DNA of 64,000 bases. It comes from CAVTAV01 sp963732795 (GTDB taxonomy: Bacteria > Pseudomonadota > Alphaproteobacteria > CAVTAV01). Positions 49,534 to 58,109 of this stretch are shown in pieces; positions within the stretch are counted from its first letter, which is position 1; the number at the start of each line of letters is the position of its first letter. Location: the NCBI GenBank assembly GCA_963732795.1, contig CAVTAV010000002.1, positions 558,001 through 622,000 on the forward strand, in the 5' to 3' direction. The notes beneath the pieces were generated by a model. The model was given only the letters and a program-made list of their open reading frames with translations. It had not been told where the DNA came from and did no database searches. Both the position numbers and the translations under genes were made by a program.

Positions 49534-50020
49534 CGCTGCCTCCAGATGTCTCTGATGTGTCGCGTCACGGAGCCCAATTAGTTGGCTCGGCCCATGACCC
49601 GGCAAGTCCGTTCAAAGTTTTGCCGAAAAGTCTTATCGGCTTCCTAAGCTTGGCCACGTTTTCGACTGAGGAGGAGATCGGGCGAACGACGGAGGGCCTC
49701 CGGGACTTGTCGAAAACCGAAAGCTCAGGCGTTACGCCGACAGAGTCAGGGTGTCAGTGCATTCTGTTTACAGGTGTCGTCGAGCACCGAATCGAGCGCA
49801 ATTTCAACGCATTGGAATTACCGTGATAGTGCACTGAATTGACGAATGCCATCAACCTCGGAATTGAGTGCACCGTCACAGTTACGCCCGTCACCGTAAC
49901 TTGGGAGTTTCGAGCCCTCCCAGGCCGGATTGGCTGGGGCCAACGTCCGCCATCAGTTGTCCATGGCACGCGCGGCGCGGGCCCCGCGAACCTTAGCTCA
50001 AGGAAGGCGGTCGGGGTCGT
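49534..50020. other. Intergenic region with an 18-bp imperfect inverted repeat
   Basis: 487 bp without a supported gene. GTGATAGTGCACTGAATT (49823-49840) and AATTGAGTGCACCGTCAC (49862-49879) are complementary at 15 of 18 positions, with a 21-nt spacer. At 49908-49925 GGGAGTTTCGAGCCCTCC resembles a tRNA T arm. Both features are unassigned. Confidence 0.45.
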
Positions 50021-50814
50021 CTAATCCCGTCGAAGCAGAACGCAAGCATCCTGCTGCTTCCTGTAGGGCTGGTCACAATCCCAATCGTTTCCGGAATAAT
50101 CCAGGTGTGCCTTCGCGGGGATCTGGACGGCGACGCAGGCCCCGTCGACGGCACGGAATCCGCGTTTGCATTTCCATCCCTCTCCATATGACGCGTCCAC
50201 GAAATAACCGTTCGCTGGAATCTTCACGGCGACGCAAGCGTCCTCGGCCGCCTTGAATCCTCGATCGCATTCCCAGCCCACGCCATAGGATGAGTTGTCC
50301 AAATGTCCATTCCGGGGCACCTGGATGGCCGCGCAGGAGTCACCGTCTCGCCGATAGGCCCGATCGCATTTCCAGCGATCGCCGGCGGACACGAGATAGG
50401 CATTCGGAGGAATCCTGATCGCGGCGCAAGTGCTGTCGACCGCCCGGTACCCTCGGTCGCAATTCCAGCCGTCGCCAAAGGACGAGTTGTTCAGGTAGGC
50501 GTTCGCCGGAACCCGTATGGCGATGCAGCCGTCACCGTCCCGGCGATAACCCCGGCGGCACGCCCAGTCGTCGCCCGTCGAATCCAGAAAAGCATTCGCC
50601 GGCACTTTTACGGCGAGGCAGGCTTCATCGACATCCTGGTACCCTCTATTGCATACCCATCCGTCGCCATATCTTTCCGCATGAGCGTTTGCCGGCAGCT
50701 CCGCTAGCCACGTCCCGGCCGAGCGCAATGCCGGCGGGCGCCGACAGCAATACTGTCAGCAGCAGGGTTAGAAGCGGAAAGATAGGCTTTCCTCGGGATT
50801 CTTATTCGTCTCAT
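50021..50814 (-). CDS. Secreted cysteine-rich repeat protein, unknown function (two frameshifts)
   Basis: Seven repeats of 33-34 residues, each with consensus (I/V)PANAYLxxSSxGDGWxCDRGYRxxDxxCxAI. Every repeat has two Cys about 14 residues apart, suggesting one disulfide per module and an extracellular location. A start at 50814 (MRRIRIP) followed, after one shift, by a hydrophobic signal PIFPLLTLLLTVLLSAPAG, and then after a second shift by the repeats, gives the most sensible protein. The longest single open frame covers only 50021-50728. I do not know this family by name; it resembles repeat units found in other proteobacterial exported proteins. The gene is preceded by a region without genes. 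Confidence 0.65.
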
Positions 50815-51164
50815 TGTCTTTCTTTCCTTTTGCGCGTCGATCCGACCTGCACGAGCAGGGATTTCACTCGTCCAAGAGTTCGCATCATGCGACACCTGAT
50901 ATGGCGCCGGGAGTGCAAGCGCGACTTCATCGTTTTGTATCCGGTCATTTCCATGGCCCGGCTGTCGCCTCGTAACCAGGGCGCGCCGCCGGATTCGAAT
51001 CATCGTCTCTCGGACCGAACGCGCTATTAGGTCGGCCTGCGCCTTTTCGAAAGCGCGCCAAACGGTGGCCGCCGACAGCCTATCGCTGAGCATAATCAAG
51101 CGCGTTATAGGGTCTGATATCACGTCGCTGAGCTTCGGTTCGGACCTTAAGGAGGCATGACCTG
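50815..51164. other. Intergenic region without supported gene
   Basis: 350 bp. A minus-strand open frame crosses it, but it runs into the start of the Cys-repeat gene and has no recognisable features. Confidence 0.4.
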
Positions 51165-51498
51165 CTAATAGTCTGCCCCAACGGTATGCGGCGGATTTAT
51201 CGCCGAGCGCCCGAAACGAAGTTCATTCGGTATCCGTGTGAGCATGAGGTCGCGCGCCAGAGCTACGTCGAGATCATTCCCATCGACCGTCAATGTCTGC
51301 GTAGCACCAGGTTGATCCGGCACGACGTCCAGGTGGAACAAAGTCAATACGCGCCGGTAGGCTGGAAACGAAATGCCTTCCAAGAGCTCCTCATCCGTTT
51401 CCACCCGATAAGATGCCTGCCTCGAACAGCCGATCGAATCCAGAGAGGACGAAAGGTCTCCGGAAGGTCACCGTTTTTTCGCTAGAGCGTATGGCCAT
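51165..51498 (-). CDS. Small conserved protein of unknown function (one frameshift)
   Basis: About 110 aa. Reading from ATG 51498 gives MAIRSSEKTVTFRRPFVLSG and FDRLFEAG. One extra base in GGCATCTTA (about 51415) then leads to SYRVETDEELLEGISFPAYR and RVLTLFHLDV. The combined pattern (TVTFRRPF, then an LPxGxYxVxTDEELxEGxSFxxYRR type segment) recurs in small alphaproteobacterial proteins with no known role. No signal peptide or membrane helix. I recognise the sequence style but not a function. No clear ribosome site is seen at 51498. Confidence 0.6.
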
Positions 51499-51575
51499 GC
51501 GAGGGCACCGTATCGAAATCGATGTATGCCGGGCATGTGGCGACGAAGGAGGTCGGCCGTCCATCGGTTCCGTGC

Positions 51576-51731
51576 TTACGACTTCGGCGTCGGCGCGGTC
51601 TTGATAGGCGCCTTGTCAGGCGTCTCCGGCGTCGCGGCTGGCTTGGCGGCAACCGGCGCGATCTTCGATTTTTCGTCGGGTTTTGCCTTGTTCGGGTCGA
51701 TCTGTGCCGCCGACCATTCCTTAAATGACAT
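51576..51731 (-). CDS. Small Ala/Pro/Lys-rich protein (51 aa)
   Basis: Starts MSFKEWSAAQIDPNKAKPDE and ends with PDKAPIKTAPTPKS. The N-terminal 16 residues look like a conserved amphipathic segment; the rest is a low-complexity Pro/Ala/Lys tail. It lies just downstream (in its own direction) of a strongly AT-rich tract that may hold its promoter. Composition and codon pattern suit a real small gene more than the overlapping plus-strand frame. Function unknown. Confidence 0.6.
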   Translation of the reverse strand: MSFKEWSAAQIDPNKAKPDEKSKIAPVAAKPAATPETPDKAPIKTAPTPKS

Positions 51732-52179
51732 GTGATATCACTTTCATCATTCAGGACGATAATTTATCGCCATTATAGATATGGGGCTCAAAAAATATAA
51801 ATCAACGATATATATGAATTTTATTTCATAATTCACAAAGTAATATTTTCGTATTTTCTTTCTAGACATATTTTTATTTTACGATTTCCTAGATGTGTGA
51901 AGGTTCTTTTAGAAAAAGTCGATCGACGCCGAAAAGTCCGGCGAACTGCGGCACTTCCTAGAGCGGGATGGGTTGAGGTTGACCCAGTCTCACCCGCTCA
52001 TGCCGGCGGAAGCGTGGATCCGGTTGACGCAAGCTGCGGGCCGAGCGGCACGAGATTACGGCTTTCGCCGGAATGAGCGGACTTGGCGGTCAGACTGACC
52101 GATGCCATCTAAAGCCATCGTGCTCTAGCGAAAGTCCACTCCTCGTCGGAGGACACGGCTCTGAGAGCAAAGCGCGCCA
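51732..52179. other. AT-rich tract and inverted-repeat element
   Basis: 448 bp without a gene. 51770-51905 is very AT-rich (runs such as AAAAAATATAAAT and TATATATGAATTTTATTT) in a GC-rich setting, which fits a promoter/UP region or a silencer-bound segment. 51995-52013 (CGCTCATGCCGGCGGAAGC) and 52061-52079 are inverted repeats with two mismatches in 19, of the same general type as the element after purM. Confidence 0.5.
51995..52079. repeat. Inverted-repeat element, CGTCATxCC-like
   Basis: Arms 51995-52013 and 52061-52079, 17 of 19 complementary, 47-nt interior. Similar arms occur in many alphaproteobacterial intergenic repeats. Compare 29741-29772. Confidence 0.55.
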
Positions 52180-52996
52180 TCACGGCTCTTGCGGAACCTC
52201 GTCCGTCCAAACGCGAAAGCTGCGAAGCGTATTCGGACCGAAAGTCGTCACCATGGCGACGTCGGCGGCGTCGCGGCCACGCGCTATGAGAATTCGGCCG
52301 ATGCGAGGAATATTGTTCCGCGGGTCGAACCCATGCCAGCGGCCGCCGAGATAAACCTCGAACCATGCGGCGAAATCGCCGGGCGGATAGGGAGGCGCCA
52401 TGCCGACATCGCCGAGATAGCCCGTACAGTAACGAGCCGGCATGTTCAAAGCCCTGCAGAACGCAATCGCCAAGATGCGCGTAATCCCGGCAAACCCCGT
52501 GGCACTCCTGATACGCTTCTGACGCGGTTCTGGTCGGCCGGGCGTGTTCATAGCCGAACGCGATCCGTTGATGCACGAAATCGCAAATCGCCTGGACCCG
52601 TCCCAATCCCGGCACTGCTTTGCCGAACAACGTCCAAGCCAGATCCAGCAGCCTGTCGCTGTCGCAGAACCGGCTCGCCAACAGAAAGACGAGTGTCTCT
52701 TCAGGCAACTCTTCCACGGGAACTTGCCAGGCGTCCGATACCTGGGGATCCGGAAGGCCGGAATCCTTGATAACGAAATCCGTGGTGATGGTCATACCGC
52801 CCACTGGGGCCACAAGTCGACTGCACCAGTTGCCGAAACCGTCACGATAGCCGGATATAGGAACCGACGGGCTGACGATGATGTGATCCGGCGTCTCAAG
52901 GTCGGATACGCGCGTGAAATGGACGTTCAGAGTCAGGATGATCGGAGTCGGTTGCGGGAACTCATATCGAAGTTCATAGCCGGCCCGAAGTCTCAT
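52180..52996 (-). CDS. Transglutaminase-like protein with Bact_transglu_N domain (one frameshift)
   Basis: About 272 aa. The N-terminal beta domain (residues 1-125: LRAGYELRYEFPQPTPIILT, IVSPSVPISGYRDGFGNWCS) precedes a papain-like core. The likely nucleophile Cys is in YQECHGVCRDYAHLG. After a frame change near 52475 the core continues as ALNMPARYCTGYLGD, PPYPPGDFAAWFEVYLGGRW and FDPRNNIPRIGRILIARGRD. The position before Ala-Trp, where many transglutaminases have the catalytic His, is Ala here; members of this bacterial subgroup often have Ser there too, so activity is uncertain. Similar genes often accompany DUF403/ATP-grasp genes, which are absent. Confidence 0.82.
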
Positions 52997-53477
52997 CTCG
53001 TTCTCCGCTCTGACAAGATCACAATCGACGCTCTCTGAGCGATATCGGTTTGGAAACAGCGGCCCGCGCGAGCGAGAGCCCCACGCGTTTCGCGAAGATT
53101 CCGCAGGAAGACACTAAACCGGCCGAGATTGTCACGACAGCCGTATTACGGTGACCCCGTGCGTAAATCTGTCCCATCCGCCGCGCCAAGACCCATATCG
53201 CATTGACACAAAAATACAAAATCCCTCGGCGCCGACCATCGACCTAATCGGCTTCGGCATCATATTTGGTCATCAGCCTTGCAAACGACTTCCGCCACGG
53301 CCACTTTAGTTGATAAATCCAGGGTTCGAGCCAGGATAGAGAGCTTGGCGCAAGCAATGCCCGGCTAATCTTTATACCTCCCTATAGTGGAAACTGTGGC
53401 GGCAGCTCGAGGCTTCGAGCCGCCCGACCGACATAGACGGCAGGGCCGGCCCGACGGCCGCCGCCAATATCGAAAGC
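52997..53477. other. Intergenic region, nothing recognised
   Basis: 480 bp between the divergent transglutaminase and desaturase genes. Short open frames on both strands have no family features. Presumably holds both promoters. Confidence 0.4.
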
Positions 53478-54617
53478 GTGCGATCATTGAGTTCTATATC
53501 TGCCGAGGCCCGAAACGACCGACCGGCCCGCCGATACGTTGCGAGCAGGTCTACGAAGCCGACCGACAATCGCTCGATTGCTTCCCTCCGAGATCAGTCC
53601 TCGATCCCGGAAGCGCGCGCCATGGGGCGACGCTTGGCAGGGCTTTTCAGCGCATATGGCACGGACGTCAAGCGAAGCCTGTTCCAGCTTATCACGACGG
53701 GCCTACCCTTCCTCTTGCTTCTCGCGGTCATGGTCAGCGCCGCCGAACGCGCATATTGGCTTACCCTCTTGCTGTCGGTACCGACTGCGGGCCTGCTCGT
53801 TCGCCTGTTCATCATGCAGCACGATTGCGGGCATGGCTCGTTTTTCAGGACGCGAGTCGCGAACGATATGTTAGGGCGGGTGTTAAGCGTCCTCACGCTG
53901 ACGCCCTATGGCCTGTGGAAACAGGGTCACGCAATTCACCACGCGACAAACGGCAATTTAGACCGCCGCGGCCGTGGCGACGTCGACACCTTGACCGTCC
54001 GCGAGTATGAAGCCCTGTCTCCTGTGCGGAAGGTAGCCTACAGGCTCTATCGCAATCCGTTCGTGATGGTGCTGCTGGGCGCTCCCGTCCATTTCATCCT
54101 CCTGCAGCGCCTGCCTTTGGGTTGGCGCTTTCGGGACCGGGACTCGCTATTCAGCATCCTGTCGCTGAATCTGGCGCTGGCCGCTGCTTTCGGTCTGTCG
54201 ATGACGGCCATCGGCGTGACAAATGTGCTCCTGGCCTACTTGCCGGTCATGATCATCGCGTCCTGGATCGGAAACTGGTTGTTCTACGTCCAGCACCAGT
54301 TCGAGGATACCTATTGGGAACAGGACGACGAGTGGAATTTTCACGCCGCGGCCTTTCGCGGCAGTTCGTATTTCGACCTTCCGCCTGTGTTGCGGTGGTT
54401 CAGCGGGAATATCGGCTTGCACCATATTCACCACATGTGCAGCCGGATCCCGAACTACCGGCTTCAGGCTTGTCTGGAGGTCGTGCCGGAACTGCGCCAC
54501 ATGGCACGACGCATAACGCTGCGCGAAAGCTTGAAATGCTGGCGCCTCGCGCTATGGGATGAGGATCGTCACCGGTTAGTGAGTTTCAGGGATCGGTTAA
54601 CCGGCAGTCAGGGTTGA
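53478..54617 (+). CDS. Membrane fatty acid desaturase (DesA/omega-type)
   Basis: 379 aa integral membrane di-iron enzyme. The three His boxes are HDCGH (115-119), HAIHH (151-155) and HHIHH (315-319), with an extra His in VQHQFED (273). Helices lie at about 70-110, 195-210 and 225-270. This pattern fits acyl-lipid delta-12/omega desaturases that introduce cis double bonds using ferredoxin or cytochrome electrons. Start is GTG 53478; ATG 53622 (MGRRLAGLF) is an alternative. The cold-shock protein gene about 0.5 kb downstream suggests, loosely, a cold-response neighbourhood. Intact. Confidence 0.9.
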   Translation: MRSLSSISAEARNDRPARRYVASRSTKPTDNRSIASLRDQSSIPEARAMGRRLAGLFSAYGTDVKRSLFQLITTGLPFLLLLAVMVSAAERAYWLTLLLSVPTAGLLVRLFIMQHDCGHGSFFRTRVANDMLGRVLSVLTLTPYGLWKQGHAIHHATNGNLDRRGRGDVDTLTVREYEALSPVRKVAYRLYRNPFVMVLLGAPVHFILLQRLPLGWRFRDRDSLFSILSLNLALAAAFGLSMTAIGVTNVLLAYLPVMIIASWIGNWLFYVQHQFEDTYWEQDDEWNFHAAAFRGSSYFDLPPVLRWFSGNIGLHHIHHMCSRIPNYRLQACLEVVPELRHMARRITLRESLKCWRLALWDEDRHRLVSFRDRLTGSQG

Positions 54618-54714
54618 GACTGCGCCGCGCCCGTTGAGTTCCCGGCGAATATCAGAATGACAAGATTGCGCGGACTACCCGCCGTGGAGAGCGCACGGAC
54701 CGGCATTCGGCGGG

Positions 54715-54939
54715 CTATTTCGCCGCCTTTCGTTTCGGGGCGGGCCGCTCTTTCGCCTGCTTCTTTGCGGCGGCCACCTCTTTGTCCTCGGCTTCTTTTG
54801 CGAGCCGTAGCGCCCGAAGGCGAGCCGTCTTTTCTTTAAGCGCCTGCTCGCTTTTTTCTCGAATTTTCGCGACTGATTTGTCGAGTTCCGACGCTTTGCC
54901 GAATTTTTCGTCCCACTTGGCTCTTGCTGACTTTTGCAT
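54715..54939 (-). CDS. Small basic coiled-coil protein
   Basis: 74 aa: MQKSARAKWDEKFGKASELD, a Lys/Glu/Ala-rich helix with heptad character (residues 20-55), and a Lys/Pro/Arg tail (RPAPKRKAAK). AGGAC lies about 8 nt before the ATG. The basic tail suggests nucleic-acid or ribosome contact. Similar short basic proteins occur near cold-shock genes, but no function is known. It points away from the desaturase and lies downstream of the cold-shock gene on the same strand. Confidence 0.6.
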   Translation of the reverse strand: MQKSARAKWDEKFGKASELDKSVAKIREKSEQALKEKTARLRALRLAKEAEDKEVAAAKKQAKERPAPKRKAAK

Positions 54940-55043
54940 ATCGATATGTCCTGCCTGTCAGAGGGTGCAGCAAGGAGAAGGCGCTGCGGAACCTCGCGGA
55001 AATCTGAGCGGTCCGAACGGGCGTTTACGGCAGCCTTGAGGTA

Positions 55044-55071
55044 ACCACCTCCGGCCGGGGCCGGAGGTGGT
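55044..55071. terminator. Hairpin after the cold-shock gene
   Basis: ACCACCTCCGGC (55044-55055), loop CGGG, GCCGGAGGTGGT (55060-55071): a perfect 12-bp stem starting 12 nt after the cold-shock stop. No T tract follows on the minus strand, so it may act as a 3'-end stabiliser as much as a terminator. Confidence 0.75.
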
Positions 55072-55082
55072 CGCGCGGTGCT

Positions 55083-55292
55083 CTAGTCGACCAGCTTCAG
55101 GTTTTCAGCCGACGACTTGCCGTTCTTGCCTTCGCGGAGTTCGTAAGAGACCTTCTGGCCTTCGTTCAGCGAGCCAAGTCCCGCCTGCTCCACGGCGGAA
55201 ATGTGCACGAACGCGTCCTTGGACCCATCCTCGGGCTGAATGAAGCCGAATCCCTTGTTAACATTGAAGAATTTCACAGTTCCAGTAGTCAT
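55083..55292 (-). CDS. Cold-shock domain protein (CspA family)
   Basis: 69-aa OB-fold RNA chaperone. ATG 55292 (MTTGTVKFFNVNKGFGFIQP) is preceded by AGAAGG at 8 nt. RNP1 is KGFGFIQ and RNP2 is DAFVHISAVEQAG. Intact. A long region upstream (425 bp to the next gene) could contain the long 5' leader typical of cold-inducible csp mRNAs. Whether this copy is cold-induced or constitutive cannot be told. Confidence 0.95.
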   Translation of the reverse strand: MTTGTVKFFNVNKGFGFIQPEDGSKDAFVHISAVEQAGLGSLNEGQKVSYELREGKNGKSSAENLKLVD

Positions 55293-55717
55293 AGTCATGC
55301 CTTCTAGCGAATGCGACGGCATACGCGGCCACACCATGTGGCGACGGACCGTCTCCACGTTCACAATGTTAGGGATAACTTGGCTAACCGGACTAGCGGC
55401 TGTTCAGATAGCGCATAACGAATGCGAAGTGTATCGGCTAGACATAAGCGAATTTCGCCAAAATACAAGAAGTTCCCTGAATTGGGGGAACTGCATCGTT
55501 GGGATCAATGTCCTACGCGCCCGCGTTCGGACCATCGTCGCAGGCGTTTTCAGTGATCGCTGGCGACTTAAAGCTAATGCAGCCCGTGACCAGTGCCTTA
55601 CCTTTCCGGAGCGCGCTTCCTGTCTCGATTTCCTGGCCGTTCCCTTCCCGAGCCCGATATGTGATCATCCCGCAACGAACAAACGGGGCACCGGTCGCGG
55701 TAAGGGGGCGATATCTC
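55293..55717. promoter_or_regulatory. Divergent intergenic region between cold-shock and PQQ dehydrogenase genes
   Basis: 425 bp, no supported gene. Should contain the csp leader and promoter (leftward) and the dehydrogenase promoter (rightward). Short reading frames here are not convincing. Confidence 0.45.
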
Positions 55718-57839
55718 ATGGTCACGGAGGAGGACGGTCGCGATACGTCGATGTCGCCGTTTCGAAAAGGCCTGCTAGCACTGGCGTTTCTGATGATGGG
55801 CGGCCTCGCGGCCTGTAGCAATGGCGCCGATAAGGACGCCGCCTCCCCCGCCGCTCCCATTCTCGATTTCGCGAAAGACGGCAGCCAGTGGCCGTCCTCA
55901 GGCGGCGGATATGATGGACAGCGGTTTTCGCCCTTGCAGCAGATCACCACCGAGAATGTGGGCCAGCTCGGGCTCGCCTGGGTAGGGGATTCGGACTTCG
56001 CACCGCGGCATCGAGGCGACGCCGATCGTGGTGGATGGGGTCCTCTATGTGACCAGCACCTGGAGCCGGGTCATGGCATTCGACGCCAAGACCGGAGAGA
56101 AGCTCTGGACCTATGACCCCAAAGTCGACCGCGCGCGTGTGCGGGCGCTGTGCTGCGATGTCGTGAACCGGGGCGTGGCGGTGTGGGACGGGCGGGTCTA
56201 TTTCGGAACCTTGGACGGCCGGCTCTTCGCCCTCAACGCCAAGACCGGCACGCCCGATTGGCAGATTCAGACGGCCGATACCACCAAACCCTATTCCATC
56301 ACCGGCGCGCCGACGGTCGTCAAAGGCATGGTGCTGATCGGCAATGGCGGCGCGGACGCGGGCGCGCGCGGCTATCTGACGGCCTATGACGCCGAGACCG
56401 GCAAGCAGGTCTGGCGCTCCTACGTCGTGCCCAAAGGGCCGGAGGGACCATTCGAGAACAAGGCTTTGGAAGAGGCCGCCAAGACCTGGCCGGACGATCC
56501 GGTCTGGACCGATGTCGGCGGCGGCGGACCGTGGGACCCTATCGCCTACGATCCGGACCTGAACTTGCTCTATGTCGGCACCGGCAATGACGGGCCGTGG
56601 AAGCGCAGCCGTCCCGACGACAAGAGCGACGATCTCTATACCGCGAGCCTTCTCGCCCTGAACCCCGATACCGGGAAGATCGTCTGGCATTATCAGGAAG
56701 TGCCAGGCGACCGGTGGGATTACGACGCCACCGGCCCGATGATCCTCGCCGACATCCAGTGGGACGGCAAGCCGCGCAAGGTCATCATGCAGGCGCCCAA
56801 GGACGGCGTGTTCTATGTGCTCGACCGGAAGACGGGTGACCTTTTGGCGGCGGACAAATACGGCCCTGCGACCTGGCTCGACCATGTGGACATGACGACG
56901 GGCCGTCCGGTGCTGTCGGACAATGCGGATTTCACCAAGCAGGACCGGCTGATCTATCCCTGGCCCAACGGAGGCCATGACTGGCACCCGATCTCCTTCA
57001 ACCCGGATACCGGCCTCGTCTACATCCCGGCCAACGACCTGCCCATGGTCTACAGCATGCATCGGGGCTTCCGGTATTTCTACGACCTCGGTGTCCCGCC
57101 CGATGACTTGGCGAGAATGAAGCAAGGCCAGCCCGAGGTGGTGAACGGCGGATACCTCCGTGCCTGGGACCCCGCGGCCCGCGCGGTGAAGTGGCAGGTC
57201 AAGCTTCCCGGCACCTGGAACAGCGGCACGCTGTCGACGGCGGGCGGCCTTGTGTTCCTGGCCTCGAGCGCCGGCTATTTCAACTCCTACAACGCCGCCA
57301 CGGGCGAGCGGCTGGCCCATATCTTCACCGGCAACAGCGCCATGGCCGGGCCGATCACCTATAAGTTCGACGACGTGCAATATGTCGCCATTGCGGCCGG
57401 CTATGGCGGCGCGGGCATGCTCACTACACCCGCCAAGGCGGCAGTGCGGGACTATGAAAACCAGGGCCGCGTGCTCGTCTTCAAGCTCGGCGGCGGTGAG
57501 GTTCCCCTGCCGCCCAAGCGCGACGTCAAGCTCGGCCCGCCTCAAATCGACGCCGGTTCCATGCCGCCCTTGAGCGATGAAATGAAAGCTAAGGGCAAAG
57601 CCCTCTACGGCAATTGCGCAGGCTGCCACAGCACCGGCGGCGGTACGCCCATGCTGCCCAATCTCTCGCGCGTGCACGACATCGGCGAGGACGGCCTGAA
57701 GGCCATCCTGCTGGACGGCGTCCTGGCGCCTAACGGCATGCCGACTTTCAAGGGGCGCTTAAGCGAGGATGACGTCCATGTCCTGTACGAGTTCATCTCC
57801 CGCGGGCTCCACAATGTCCCCACGGAACCTTTTTATTGA
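55718..57839 (+). CDS. PQQ-dependent quinohemoprotein alcohol dehydrogenase (one frameshift)
   Basis: Type II alcohol dehydrogenase of about 706 aa: an eight-bladed PQQ propeller plus a C-terminal cytochrome c. ATG 55718 follows a GGGGG site; ATG 55751 is an alternative. The lipobox LAAC (GGLAACSNG) predicts a lipid anchor. The frame shifts near 56005, just before RGIEATPIVVDGVLYVTSTW. Hallmarks: the adjacent-Cys disulfide RALCCDVVNRG, repeated W-motifs (AFDAKTGEKLWTYDP, ALNPDTGKIVWHYQ), GGGGPWDPIAYDP, and haem binding CAGCHSTGGG with NGMPTFKGRL as the Met region. Electrons would pass from substrate to PQQ, haem and then the respiratory chain. Substrate range is unknown. It needs PQQ synthesis genes elsewhere. 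Confidence 0.9.
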
Positions 57840-58109
57840 GCGTTTAGGCGCTGGGGAGCTTTTTTCGGCCCCTTGGCGGGAAGAAATTTCGCGTCGCCTC
57901 ACGAAATGACCTTGACGGTCGCCAAGCTTAAACTAATTCTAATCTGCAAGTTAGGCACTTGATGCATATCAAGTGCTGCTGCTTGCGGGTGTGAGCACGG
58001 TGCACTTAAGCCCCGTGAACGGCTCAAACGGATCGGACACAATGCGCACAGCGGGAGTGCGACGTCCGAAAACCACACGCCCACGACCGGAATATGATCG
58101 GAGAGAGAC

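Noticed and set aside
50704..51123. Minus-strand open frame of 139 codons
   Set aside because: It runs into the start and signal region of the Cys-repeat gene and shows no domain, signal or ribosome site.
53019..53219. Minus-strand open frame of 66 codons
   Set aside because: No recognisable features and no ribosome site; probably chance.
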